This document shows, piece after piece, positions 40,970 through 50,430 of a stretch of DNA of 64,000 bases. Position 1 is the stretch's first letter; every line of letters begins with the position of its first letter. The translations under genes were made by a program, and so were the position numbers. Origin of the DNA: Flavobacterium xinjiangense (GTDB taxonomy: Bacteria; Bacteroidota; Bacteroidia; Flavobacteriales; Flavobacteriaceae); NCBI RefSeq assembly GCF_900142885.1, contig NZ_FRCL01000001.1:290311-354310 (forward strand), written 5' to 3'. A model generated the notes under the pieces. The model searched no databases, was not told the DNA's origin, and was given only the letters and a program-made list of their open reading frames with translations.

Positions 40970-43645
40970 TTAATAATTCAGGTTCAATCCAAAACCTAAT
41001 CCCATATCGCTGTCATAATGCGTTGTAATTCCAAAATTTCTTTTAACAATATAACGCAAACCTGCCATGTATTCTCTATCTGTATTCCACATTAAATTCA
41101 TTCTCAACCTTTTTGAAACCGGAATATCCATACGTTCAAATTGCAATCTGACTTTTCCATCACTAAAAACTTCTGTTTGAAATTTTACTAGCATAGGCAG
41201 CGTGTATTCAATTCCTAAACTTGCAACAGCTCGTTTGTCTTTGGTGCTTTCTTGACCGAAAAGATTTTTCTCCATTTCTCCCATTTCCATTTTTCGATAT
41301 CTCCAGTCAAAACCAATGAATGGCATCAGCCATTGCATTTTACCAATATATCGTCCAATATGCGTTTCGGTTTCATACCCGTGATGTTTAGTGTAACCCA
41401 AACGCCATTCTGTACCAATACTCCAACGTGTGTTTTGAATCATCAGCATTCCGTCATTTCCATTAGTGGCAAAATCATTTTCGGCCATCACATGGAAAGC
41501 TCTATCATCAGCGAATAATTTGCGTTGCGCTAATTTTGGATTTGGAATCAAAGGATTTGGCTCTTGATTTTCATAACTTAAAACCCTTCCCATTCCCGCC
41601 ATCATGTGATACAGAATATGGCAATGAAAAAACCAATCGCCTTTAACATTCGCATTAAACTCAATCGTATCGGTTTCCATCGGCATGATGTCGATGATAT
41701 TTTTCAGCGGCGCGTACTCTTCTTGACCGTTCAGCACTCTAAAATCGTGTCCGTGTAAATGCATCGGGTGACGCATCATGGAGCCGTTGAAGAGTACAAT
41801 TCGAACATTCTCCCCTTTTTTAATTAGAATTTTATCGGCTTCTGAAACTACTTTATTGTCCAGACTCCAAACATAGCGATTCATGTTTCCTGATAATTCA
41901 AATCGCAATTCTTTTACCGGTGCGTCTTTGGGCAATGTTGTTTTAGTGGGAGATTTCAGCATCGCATAATTCAAAGTCGTGATATCTGAAAGTTCGTTGC
42001 TGTTATAATCGGCTTCGGTCATTTTCATGTTGTCCATTTTTGCAGAAGAATCATCCATTTTCATGTCGCCCTTTTTTGCAGAAGAATCATCCATTTTCAT
42101 TTTTCCCATATCATGCGAAGAATGATCCATTTGAACTTCTTTTTGCGTTCCTTCATTATCGTTTAAAGGTCCTGTAATTTCAGGATACATGACCACATTC
42201 ATATCCATTTGATTCAATGACATTTTCATGCCCATATCGTCTAAATCTCCATTCATTTTCATCATTCCATTCATCATTTTCATTCCTTCAAAATACTTTA
42301 ATTTAGGCATCGGTGTAATCAATTGCTTGATCCCTTTCCCTAAATACAAGGAAGCAGATTTTGTTCGGTCCTCTGATGTCACTAAAAATTCAAATGCCGT
42401 TTTTTCAGCAGGGATAGTGACAACAACATCATACGTTTCAGAAACTGCAACAAGCAATCTATCGACTTCAACAGGCTCAACATCATTACCATCACTGGCC
42501 ACCACCGTAATTTTTCCTCCTGCATAGTTCAGCCAAAAATAAGTTGAAGCACCACCATTGGCAATCCTCAATCGCACTTTATCGCCCGCTTTGAACTGCG
42601 AAAGCTGGCTTTCATTTTTGCCGTTGATCAGAAATTTATTGTAATAAACGTCGCTTACGTCCATGGCGTTCATTCGTTTCCATTCGTTGGTGACTTTTGT
42701 CTTGAAATGTCCTGCTTTTATGGCTTCAGAATAACTTTGCGTGGTTCCTTTTTGAATCGCAAACCAGTCCGTGGCATTGTGCAACATTCGGTGTACATTT
42801 TCCGGTTTCATATTGGTCCATTCACTGAGAATAATTGGAACCGTTGGTAAATCATCTATTCCCGCTCTAAAATTTGGGTCTTCATTTCTTTTGTTCATTA
42901 CAAAAGAACCGTACATCCCAATTTGCTCCTGCAAACCTGTATGACTGTGATACCAATGCGTTCCGTGCTGAATAATTGGAAAGGTATATTTATGGGTGGT
43001 ATGCGGTTTGATGGGCATTTGTGTCAAATTAGGCACACCGTCTTCTTTGTTGGGTAAAAACAATCCGTGCCAGTGCAACGAAGTATCTTCATTTAATTCG
43101 TTATGTACATAAATTTCGGCAATATCGCCTTCGGTAAACGTAAGTGTTGGCATTGGGATTTGTCCGTTTACGGCAATCGCTCTTTTGGGTTTATCGCCAA
43201 AAGTGACAATCGTATCCCGAACATACAAATCATACCGAACGGTTCTGGGCGGAGCATTTTTAGCAGTTCTTTTAACCGGTTCTGCTTTAGGTTTACTGTT
43301 ATCCGCGGGAACATTGGTGTGATTTTGATGCAAATCATCAGTTGTTGCTTTAGTGTTAATATCGGTTGCTTTTACAGGTACTGTTTTTTTAACAACTGCT
43401 TTTGGTACTTGCTTTTTTTGAACGGATTTTTTTACCGGTTTTGCTTTTTCTTTGATTAAATCCATACCACATTTTGGACATTTTCCTGGTTTAGTGGCAT
43501 GAATTTCAGGATGCATTACACAAGTATAGGTTGAAGGCTGTACCTGTTGAAAAGCCAATTTTTTGGAAATATTTCTGTTATTGCTATTTTCCGCTTGCAC
43601 AAAAGGACCGATAAACAGAATCAAAACTATTATTATTATTCTCAT
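40970..43645 (-). CDS. multicopper oxidase (CopA/PcoA-like) with HMBD and barrel-like tail
   Basis: The 891-residue protein would oxidise Cu(I) in the periplasm or at the outer membrane. In order: signal (1-18); heavy-metal-binding domain (about 40-65, CVMHPEIHATKPGKCPKCGM); Lys/Pro linker; three-cupredoxin oxidase (about 135-690) with all four copper motifs (LHWHGLFLP, HWYHSHTG, HPMHLHGHDF, FFHCHILYHMMAGM); a Met/His-rich loop (about 455-550) with KMDDSSAK repeats; and a C-terminal 190 residues (about 700-891) of beta-strand pattern resembling CopB/PcoB barrels (WRLGYTKHHGYETETHIG, YTLPMLVKFQTEVFSDG). It follows a 45-aa gene by 26 bases. Confidence 0.92.
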   Translation of the reverse strand: MRIIIIVLILFIGPFVQAENSNNRNISKKLAFQQVQPSTYTCVMHPEIHATKPGKCPKCGMDLIKEKAKPVKKSVQKKQVPKAVVKKTVPVKATDINTKATTDDLHQNHTNVPADNSKPKAEPVKRTAKNAPPRTVRYDLYVRDTIVTFGDKPKRAIAVNGQIPMPTLTFTEGDIAEIYVHNELNEDTSLHWHGLFLPNKEDGVPNLTQMPIKPHTTHKYTFPIIQHGTHWYHSHTGLQEQIGMYGSFVMNKRNEDPNFRAGIDDLPTVPIILSEWTNMKPENVHRMLHNATDWFAIQKGTTQSYSEAIKAGHFKTKVTNEWKRMNAMDVSDVYYNKFLINGKNESQLSQFKAGDKVRLRIANGGASTYFWLNYAGGKITVVASDGNDVEPVEVDRLLVAVSETYDVVVTIPAEKTAFEFLVTSEDRTKSASLYLGKGIKQLITPMPKLKYFEGMKMMNGMMKMNGDLDDMGMKMSLNQMDMNVVMYPEITGPLNDNEGTQKEVQMDHSSHDMGKMKMDDSSAKKGDMKMDDSSAKMDNMKMTEADYNSNELSDITTLNYAMLKSPTKTTLPKDAPVKELRFELSGNMNRYVWSLDNKVVSEADKILIKKGENVRIVLFNGSMMRHPMHLHGHDFRVLNGQEEYAPLKNIIDIMPMETDTIEFNANVKGDWFFHCHILYHMMAGMGRVLSYENQEPNPLIPNPKLAQRKLFADDRAFHVMAENDFATNGNDGMLMIQNTRWSIGTEWRLGYTKHHGYETETHIGRYIGKMQWLMPFIGFDWRYRKMEMGEMEKNLFGQESTKDKRAVASLGIEYTLPMLVKFQTEVFSDGKVRLQFERMDIPVSKRLRMNLMWNTDREYMAGLRYIVKRNFGITTHYDSDMGLGFGLNLNY

Positions 43646-43671
43646 TTTTAAAATTCTAAATTTTGTAATTC

Positions 43672-43809
43672 TTATTTTCTTTTTCTAAATCGGTTTAACA
43701 TTACCAAAGCAAAAAGGAACAACACAATTACTAAAATTAACCAAAATGGGTGCATTCCCATGAAAGAGTATTCTCCCATATGCATTTCTCCGTTACCGTT
43801 ATTTAACAT
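43672..43809 (-). CDS. 45-aa membrane protein, paralogue 2
   Basis: Reads MLNNGNGEMHMGEYSFMGMH, a membrane helix (about 21-38) and FRKRK at the end. It has the same length and start as the gene at 40725-40862. It lies 26 bases after the Met-rich gene and 26 bases before the oxidase gene, so these three are very likely one operon. Confidence 0.75.
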   Translation of the reverse strand: MLNNGNGEMHMGEYSFMGMHPFWLILVIVLFLFALVMLNRFRKRK

Positions 43810-43835
43810 GATTCTTTAGGATTAAGGTTAAAATA

Positions 43836-44411
43836 TTAATGATGTGCTTTATGATCTTCTTTCTTTTCCACTTTTTTATCCATCGTTTTCATTTTTTTCA
43901 TGTCCATTTTTTCACCTTTCATTTTTTCCATCATTTTCATCATCTCGGGACTATCCATCATCTCTTTGCACATTCCAGACATCATAGCATCATCGCCTTT
44001 TGATGATTCCATCATCTTTGCCATCATACTTTTCATCATTTCGGGATTATCCTTCATTCCTTTCATCATCTCGGACATCATACCTTTCATCATTTCCGGA
44101 TTTTCTTTCATCATTGCCATCATTTTAGCATGATTCTCTTTCATCATTTCTGGATTTTCCTTCATCATAGTCATCATTTTCGCATGACTATCCTTCATCA
44201 TTTCCTTTTCCTTCTCCTGCATCATCATCATACCACTTTTGCTATTCATAAGTATCGCCATCATCTCTTTAGACATACTTTCATTATTAGCAATCTCGTT
44301 CATAATTTCCATTCTCTTATCTGATTTTGAGAGAACCTGATTGGTTGACTGGCAAGAATATAGAAGACCAATTAACCCAATCGATAATGCAATTTTTTGT
44401 ACTGTTTTCAT
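43836..44411 (-). CDS. methionine-rich lipoprotein, 191 aa
   Basis: A lipobox (LYSC, Cys20) starts a mature protein with about 50 methionines, near a quarter of the residues. MM pairs recur every 7-12 residues (KENPEMMKENHAKMM, KDNPEMMKSMMAKMM), and the tail is DHKAHH. This is a helical Met/His comb suited to soft-metal binding, most likely Cu(I) in view of its position before the multicopper oxidase. No enzyme domain is present. Confidence 0.85.
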   Translation of the reverse strand: MKTVQKIALSIGLIGLLYSCQSTNQVLSKSDKRMEIMNEIANNESMSKEMMAILMNSKSGMMMMQEKEKEMMKDSHAKMMTMMKENPEMMKENHAKMMAMMKENPEMMKGMMSEMMKGMKDNPEMMKSMMAKMMESSKGDDAMMSGMCKEMMDSPEMMKMMEKMKGEKMDMKKMKTMDKKVEKKEDHKAHH

Positions 44412-44611
44412 GATATTGAATTTATTTGTTAAAACTATTAACCCTATAAAGGTCTGCGTTTTAAAACGAAAAAACCTTGTTGAATTTTGAAAAAAATTTA
44501 TTTAATTACTTCCTTTTGTTATTCAAAAATAAGGCTAGCCAACTAACCGGATTTCATCTTTATTTAATAGAAAATCACTTGCACTTTTTCTATTAGGCTG
44601 CGGCTACACTT

Positions 44612-45061
44612 TTATTTTGTTTTTTTACGTACAATTTCAACAGAACATTTTGCATGAAGTGCAACGGATTGTGAAACTGATCCTAATAAAAGACGTTCAA
44701 CAAGACCATAACCATGTGATCCAAGAACAATTAAATCAGCGCCAAACTTTTCGGCCTCATCAACAATAACGGTTTTAGGAACTCCCTCTATTGCCTCCGT
44801 TAAAACTGCAAGTTCAGGATTTTTATTTCTAATTATTTCCGCTGCTGCTGCGACCGAATTCTCTGCAAACTTCAAAGAATTCATACTAGCATCGTCGTAA
44901 TATTCCGTTAAAACGCCCATTGGAGCCACATTCATGAGCCTATCTGCTTCATAAACGGAGATGATTTTCACTTTTGTGTTTATGGGTAAAGGTCTACCGG
45001 CAAACTCTTTTACCATTGCCACACTAAAAGGTGATCCATCAGTTGCTAAAATTATTTTCAT
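44612..45061 (-). CDS. universal stress protein (UspA family)
   Basis: The 149-residue protein has the UspA fold, starting MKIILATDGSPFSVAMVKEF and ending with the ATP-binding GSHGYGLVERLLLGSVSQSV. It lies between CopA and the Met-rich operon, with gaps of 194 and 200 bases, so it may have its own promoter. No small gene is visible in either gap. A stress-responsive role is inferred from the family. Confidence 0.9.
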   Translation of the reverse strand: MKIILATDGSPFSVAMVKEFAGRPLPINTKVKIISVYEADRLMNVAPMGVLTEYYDDASMNSLKFAENSVAAAAEIIRNKNPELAVLTEAIEGVPKTVIVDEAEKFGADLIVLGSHGYGLVERLLLGSVSQSVALHAKCSVEIVRKKTK

Positions 45062-45255
45062 TTGACTATAGTATTTATTAGTTATTGATAATCAGCTATT
45101 TGAAAAATACAATCAATTAAAATCGTACTATAAATTTAAGACAATTTCTGCACATTTAGTGGTTATTTCCATGTTAAAAACAACCAAGGCCTAACTCGCA
45201 ACGATCTATAATACAACTTGCTCCTCTAAAAATAAATGCCTCCAACTTCTTTTAT

Positions 45256-47793
45256 TTAAAGCTTTAAGTTTCGCAATCGCAATGCATTTGCAATCACCGA
45301 AACCGAACTAAAACTCATTGCCAAAGCGGCAATCATTGGCGAGAGCAAAACTCCAAAAAACGGATACAAAACTCCCGCAGCAATTGGAATTCCCAATACA
45401 TTATAGAAAAAGGCAAAGAATAAATTTTGCTTAATATTACGCATCACCGCATGACTTAAGTTTTTGGCTTTTACTATTCCTTGTAAATCGCCTTTCACCA
45501 ACGTAATTTTCGCACTTTCGATAGCCACATCCGTTCCGGTTCCCATCGCAATTCCGATGTCCGCTTGCGCCAAAGCCGGAGCATCGTTGATTCCGTCGCC
45601 TGCCATGGCTACAATTTTCCCTTCGGCTTGCAATCTTTTTATTTCTTTCAACTTGTCTTCTGGTAAACAACCCGCTTTATAAGAACTTAAATGCAATTCC
45701 TGAGCGACTGCTTTTGCCGTATTTTCATTGTCTCCCGTCAACATGATTACCTCAACACCTTGACGTATTAACTCTTTTATGGCTTCTACACTTGTTGGTT
45801 TTATGGCATCCGTAATCGACACAAACCCCACTGCATTTCCATCCACTGAGATATAGGAAACTGTTTTACCTAATTTTTGCTCGGCGATAATCTGATTTTC
45901 CAGTTCTGCCGAAACTGTGGCGGTCACTTGTTCCATCAATTTTTTATTTCCCAGCGCTATTTTTTTGTTTGTTACCGTACCTGTAACTCCTTTCCCAGAA
46001 ACTGCTTCAAAATCCTTTACTTCGATTAATGAAACGTTTTTCGCTTTCGCAAAATTGACTACGGCTTGCGCCAAAGGATGTTCGCTGTACTGATTTAAAG
46101 AAGCGATGCTTTGTAACAAATAATCTTCTTCATTGTTCAAGGAGAATACTTTCTCTACAGAAGGTTTACCTTCGGTGATTGTTCCTGTTTTATCAGTAAT
46201 CAGAACATTTACTTTGTTCATATTTTCCAGTGCTTCCGCGTTTTTTATCAAAACTCCAGATTGTGCTCCTTTCCCAACACCAACCATGACTGACATGGGT
46301 GTGGCTAATCCCAAAGCACAAGGACATGCAATAATCAATACCGCAATGGCATTGATAAATCCATAAACCATCGCTGGTTCCGGTCCAAATTTTGCCCAAA
46401 CAAAAAAAGTTACGACAGAAACTACAACTACAATCGGCACAAAATATTTGGCAATACTATCCGCTAGCTTTTGAATGGGTGCTCTGGAACGACTGGCATC
46501 ATTTACCATCTTAACGATTTGCGAAAGCAAGGTTTCCGAACCTACTTTTTCGGCAATCATAACAAAGGACTTATTCCCATTTATGGTTCCCGCTACTACA
46601 TAATCATCTATTTTTTTATCAACGGGAATAGGTTCTCCCGAAATCATCGATTCATCTATCGTACTTTCTCCATCGGTAATTTTTCCATCCACAGGAATTT
46701 TATCTCCGGGTTTCACACGCAGTAAATCTCCTTTTTTGATATCATGAATGGAGATTACTTTATCAGCTCCGTCGATTACCAAAGTGGCTTCGGTTGGTGC
46801 TAATTTTAGTAATTCTTTTATCGCTCCACTGGTTTGACTGTGTGCTCTGGCTTCTAAAAGTTGTCCTAATAAAACTAACGTTAATATTACTGTTGTTGCT
46901 TCAAAATAGAGTGCAACAGTCCCGTTATGAGTTTTGAATTCATTTGGAAAAATATCAGGAAAAAACATCCCAACTAAACTGAATAAGAAAGCCACACCAG
47001 AACCAATTCCGATAAGCGTAAACATATTGAGATTCCAGGTAATGATGGATTTCCAAGCACGAATAAAAAACATCCAACACGCATAAAAAACTACCGGAAG
47101 CGATAAAATTAGCTGTACCCAATTCCATTTTGAAGCATCCATTATTTTCATTAATGGATTATTCGGAATCATATCCGACATGGCAATTAAGAAAACTGGA
47201 ACCGTAAAAACAACTGCGATTTTCATTTTACGCATCAAGTCTTGATACACCCTGTTTTCTTCACTTTCGGTTGGTTCCATTGGCACTAAATCCATTCCGC
47301 AAATGGGACACGAACCGGGACCTTCCTGAATAACTTCTGGGTGCATGGGGCAGGTATATAACGTTTTACTATTAGGCAACGCTGCTTCTTTGACCAAATC
47401 CATTCCGCAAACGGGGCAATCCCCTGGTTTATCATATACTTTCTCACCCTCACAATGCATCGGGCAATAGTATTTGCCTGGCAAATTGCTAGATAACGTT
47501 TCTAAAGATTTTTCTTGGGGCTTTTTAGAGCTGCAACACGATTTGACGGTTGGATTATCTTCCGTTTTGGTTTGAGTTTCCATTAAAGTTGCCTCAGTGA
47601 TATTATACTTTCCGGCAGCAGTCAATACAACTTGTAATTGTTCAACAGGAATATGTTTTTCCATTGTGATGGTTGCTACTGGGGGATCTAAAGTAACTGT
47701 CGCTTGAACCCCATCAACAGCATTCAATGTTTTTTCCACTTTAGAACGACAACCGTCGCAAGACATCCCGGTAATAGTATAGGTATGTTTCAT
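45256..47793 (-). CDS. copA: copper-translocating P1B-type ATPase
   Basis: CopA exports Cu(I) from the cytoplasm. The 845-residue protein has one HMA domain (1-70; GMSCDGCRSK, C12 and C15), two HMBD units (about 107-133, CPMHCEGEKVYDKPGDCPVCGM, named here by its ends CPMH and CPVCGM, and 146-172, CPMHPEV to CPICGM), eight membrane helices with the CPC motif in IACPCALGLATP, DKTGTITEGKP, the SEHPLAQAV histidine motif, and GDGINDAPALAQADIG. The doubled HMBD is the main oddity. It is a single gene, 76 bases after an HMBD lipoprotein. Confidence 0.96.
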   Translation of the reverse strand: MKHTYTITGMSCDGCRSKVEKTLNAVDGVQATVTLDPPVATITMEKHIPVEQLQVVLTAAGKYNITEATLMETQTKTEDNPTVKSCCSSKKPQEKSLETLSSNLPGKYYCPMHCEGEKVYDKPGDCPVCGMDLVKEAALPNSKTLYTCPMHPEVIQEGPGSCPICGMDLVPMEPTESEENRVYQDLMRKMKIAVVFTVPVFLIAMSDMIPNNPLMKIMDASKWNWVQLILSLPVVFYACWMFFIRAWKSIITWNLNMFTLIGIGSGVAFLFSLVGMFFPDIFPNEFKTHNGTVALYFEATTVILTLVLLGQLLEARAHSQTSGAIKELLKLAPTEATLVIDGADKVISIHDIKKGDLLRVKPGDKIPVDGKITDGESTIDESMISGEPIPVDKKIDDYVVAGTINGNKSFVMIAEKVGSETLLSQIVKMVNDASRSRAPIQKLADSIAKYFVPIVVVVSVVTFFVWAKFGPEPAMVYGFINAIAVLIIACPCALGLATPMSVMVGVGKGAQSGVLIKNAEALENMNKVNVLITDKTGTITEGKPSVEKVFSLNNEEDYLLQSIASLNQYSEHPLAQAVVNFAKAKNVSLIEVKDFEAVSGKGVTGTVTNKKIALGNKKLMEQVTATVSAELENQIIAEQKLGKTVSYISVDGNAVGFVSITDAIKPTSVEAIKELIRQGVEVIMLTGDNENTAKAVAQELHLSSYKAGCLPEDKLKEIKRLQAEGKIVAMAGDGINDAPALAQADIGIAMGTGTDVAIESAKITLVKGDLQGIVKAKNLSHAVMRNIKQNLFFAFFYNVLGIPIAAGVLYPFFGVLLSPMIAALAMSFSSVSVIANALRLRNLKL

Positions 47794-47869
47794 TTTAGTG
47801 TGTTTTTGATCAACCTTACCGCAATATTTACTGTAAAGTTGATCAGAGTTAAATAAGGAATCTCTTATT

Positions 47870-48181
47870 TTATTTGTTGCTTTTTACAGCAGTTTCGGGA
47901 ACAGGCTCAGTTAATTTCATGCCACATTTTGGACATTTATCATTCAACTTACCTTGAACTTCAGGATGCATTGGACAAGCATACATTGTTGGATTATTTT
48001 TCATCATTTTTGTGTTATTACCCATCATGGTTGAATCAGTGTGCATGACCGAGTCAGAATTCATCATAGTGGTGTTATCATCCATCATATGAGAATCATT
48101 TGTTGGATTCTCTTTATTTTTTTGGTTACAAGAAATCAATACAAAAGCCGCCATTAGGGTAAAAAAAAATATTTTTTTCAT
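47870..48181 (-). CDS. HMBD lipoprotein, Met/Asp-rich, 103 aa
   Basis: Lipobox LISC (Cys18) is followed by CNQKNKENPTNDS, a Met-rich spacer (about 30-68) with many MM pairs, and one HMBD (about 69-93, YACPMHPEVQGKLNDKCPKC then GMKL). The first residues SCNQKNKE match those of the HMBD-DUF3347 lipoprotein at 48892-49602, so the two genes share a paralogous signal region. It is probably a periplasmic or outer-membrane copper buffer. The 239-base gap upstream has no gene. Confidence 0.85.
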   Translation of the reverse strand: MKKIFFFTLMAAFVLISCNQKNKENPTNDSHMMDDNTTMMNSDSVMHTDSTMMGNNTKMMKNNPTMYACPMHPEVQGKLNDKCPKCGMKLTEPVPETAVKSNK

Positions 48182-48420
48182 GGTTAAAGTTTATTAATTA
48201 CAGATGAATTTCTGCATGATAATATTAGATAAAAATAGTTTTAAATCTGTTGTGTTTTTATTGTTTAAATTGTATAATTCACTGTAAACGAGAAAAAAAA
48301 CAGATCTAATTTCATTCATTTCACCACCAAAAAAAAGAAATAAGATTCTGCATCGCACTTCTTCCTGTAATTTCTTACCGTTATATATTTGGCATTTTTG
48401 TAAGAAAGCTATTTTGCTTT

Positions 48421-48891
48421 TTAAAAGCGCCTTGATATACTATCTTTTGTGCTTTCTATCCAATTAATCAATACCTTTTTATTCTCTTGCGTAAGTATGG
48501 CATTTTTATGTATCAATGTATAGGACGATAATGGCATCTCATCCGATTTGATTTGCTTAACAATTCGTTCTAATTTGTTTCCTTGCTTGCGTTGAGAATA
48601 ATCGCCAAACGTACTGAAATTCAAGTTTTCTTTTCCTTCTTTAATATGACTATCCAAAAACATTCTCGCGGGTTGAATGTAAGAGTACCACGGATATTCT
48701 GTGTTGTTACTGTGACAATCATAACAAGAAGTTCGTAAAATGTTTTTTACATCTGATGGAACGGCGTAAATTTTGGTGAAATGGGTTGGCAAAACCTGCC
48801 CGTAATCTAAATTGCGAGCAGGTTGATAAAATTGTATCAGCAAAAAAATAACAAAACCTAAAGTCAATATTTTTTTGAAGTTAATTTTCAT
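48421..48891 (-). CDS. haem-binding domain protein (PF14376-type)
   Basis: The 156-residue protein has an N-terminal anchor (about 7-22) and a single c-type haem motif SCYDCHSN (C56, C59 and H60), followed by EYPWYSYIQPARMFLDSHIKEG, the usual form of this cytochrome-like domain. The domain probably sits in the periplasm. It starts exactly where the preceding DUF3347 gene stops, so translation is likely coupled. How haem links to copper handling is unknown. Confidence 0.88.
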   Translation of the reverse strand: MKINFKKILTLGFVIFLLIQFYQPARNLDYGQVLPTHFTKIYAVPSDVKNILRTSCYDCHSNNTEYPWYSYIQPARMFLDSHIKEGKENLNFSTFGDYSQRKQGNKLERIVKQIKSDEMPLSSYTLIHKNAILTQENKKVLINWIESTKDSISRRF

Positions 48892-49602
48892 CTAGAATGT
48901 TTTTTTTACTGATCCACAAGTAAGCATTTGCGAACCATAGTATGGATTTTTGATTTCTTTAGTTTCACTTATCCAATAACCGCTTTTCCCTTCGTCATAC
49001 ATTGGACAATAATCCTGATACAATTTTTGAGTAGTTCCAAAGGTTTTTATCAAATCATTTATGTCTTTACTCAACATGGCAAAATGCTCCCTTTGATGTT
49101 CAATTTTCCCAGGATTGTCGCCAATATGTTCTGCATGCTCCTTAGCATCATCGGCAATATCAACGTATTCCTTTTTCAATTTCGCATCCAATGAATTGGA
49201 ATTTAAACTATTTAAAGTCGCATATAAAGTTTTACTGGCATTTGCCGCCCCTTTTGAATCATCTTTTACAAGAGCATTTTTAAGTTTCAAATAATTACTT
49301 ACGATTTGATTGATAGAAAAAGAAGATTGAGGAGTCGCTACAACCGTTGTTTCTGTCTTAGTTTCAGCAACCGTAGTTGGGTTATTTTTTGCATTTTGGT
49401 TAACCGGCTCGGTTAATTCCATTCCGCATTTAGAACATTTATCTCCCTTTTTTCCTGTAATTTCAGGATGCATCGGGCACGAATACAATTCCGAAGTCGT
49501 TTTGGTTACAACTGATGTATCAGCTGGCGTTTCTTTGTTTTTTTGGTTACAAGAAACCATTACTAATGTCATTGCTATGGCCGAAAGAACTACATTTTTC
49601 AT
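48892..49602 (-). CDS. HMBD-DUF3347 lipoprotein
   Basis: Lipobox VMVSC (Cys18), one HMBD (about 43-67, SCPMHPEITGKKGDKC then SKCGMEL), then DUF3347 (about 95-236) with YLKLKNALVKDDSKGA, HREHFAMLS-like QREHFAMLSKDIN, the YCPMYDEGKSGYW site and IKNPYYGSQMLTCG at the end. CPM and MLTC are likely extra copper ligands. It is followed by the haem protein gene with no gap. Confidence 0.88.
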   Translation of the reverse strand: MKNVVLSAIAMTLVMVSCNQKNKETPADTSVVTKTTSELYSCPMHPEITGKKGDKCSKCGMELTEPVNQNAKNNPTTVAETKTETTVVATPQSSFSINQIVSNYLKLKNALVKDDSKGAANASKTLYATLNSLNSNSLDAKLKKEYVDIADDAKEHAEHIGDNPGKIEHQREHFAMLSKDINDLIKTFGTTQKLYQDYCPMYDEGKSGYWISETKEIKNPYYGSQMLTCGSVKKTF

Positions 49603-49756
49603 TTTTTTATTTTTTAATTATTAATATCTGCATTGCTACTGGCAACATTTTTTGAAAATCTATTTTAATATAAAAACAACTTTTTAAAGTTTAAAAATAA
49701 TCTACACATCACGTATTGAATTAAGTTTAAAGGGAATTTGAATTTATACCTATGAA

Positions 49757-50323
49757 TTATTTTTTCTCATTCTCCATTTTTGTCATTTCCATGCCGCATT
49801 TAGGACACTTTCCTGCTTTATCAGACTGCTCACCATCCATTGCACAAATATATTTAGTGATAACTTTCCTACTTGATTGACTTCCTTTTACTGCGACGTT
49901 GCGTTTTACTTCGGTTGTTTTTACCATTTTCATACCACATTTTCCACATTTTCCAGGTTCTGAACTCACCTCATTAGGATGCATTGAGCAAGTGTAATTT
50001 ACCGCTTGTTGTTTTGTCATGTCCATTCCGCATTTAGGACACTTTCCTGCTTTATCAGAAGTTGTACCATCCATTTTACAAACGTATTTTGAAACTACTT
50101 CTGTTTTTCTTCCTTTACCTGAGGTGTCGTGGTTCAGTGTTTTTACCAATTTCATTCCGCATTTACTACACTCTCCTTCTTTACTGCTCATTTCATCCGG
50201 ATGCATTGGACAAATAAACATTTCTTTATCCAATTCTTTTTGCGAAGATTTTACAGCTTCTTGAGCTGATGCCATTGTATTCACTGCTAAGAATACGCTT
50301 AGTGCGATAATTAATGTTTTCAT
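49757..50323 (-). CDS. exported protein with four tandem heavy-metal-binding repeats
   Basis: The signal peptide (MKTLIIALSVFLAVNTMASAQ) is followed by four HMBD units. Units 1 and 3 are of type A (CPMHPDEMSSKEGECSKCGM and CSMHPNEVSSEPGKCGKCGM). Units 2 and 4 are of type B (CKMDGTTSDKAGKC and CAMDGEQSDKAGKC, then PKCGM), which lacks the HP after the Met. The A-B-A-B order points to an internal duplication. It would be a soluble periplasmic copper binder with about 12-16 Cys, His and Met ligands. Confidence 0.88.
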   Translation of the reverse strand: MKTLIIALSVFLAVNTMASAQEAVKSSQKELDKEMFICPMHPDEMSSKEGECSKCGMKLVKTLNHDTSGKGRKTEVVSKYVCKMDGTTSDKAGKCPKCGMDMTKQQAVNYTCSMHPNEVSSEPGKCGKCGMKMVKTTEVKRNVAVKGSQSSRKVITKYICAMDGEQSDKAGKCPKCGMEMTKMENEKK

Positions 50324-50430
50324 TTTTTATTTTTTTAAAAATATTAAACAAAATATTTGATTTATATTACACAAATTTACAACGCATACATTTTGATTTC
50401 TTGTAGAATTTTGGAAATGATTTGTAAATT

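Noticed and set aside
43900..44324. Plus-strand frames rich in Ile/His antisense to the Met-rich gene
   Set aside because: They are complements of ATG-rich codons (CAT) and have no support of their own.
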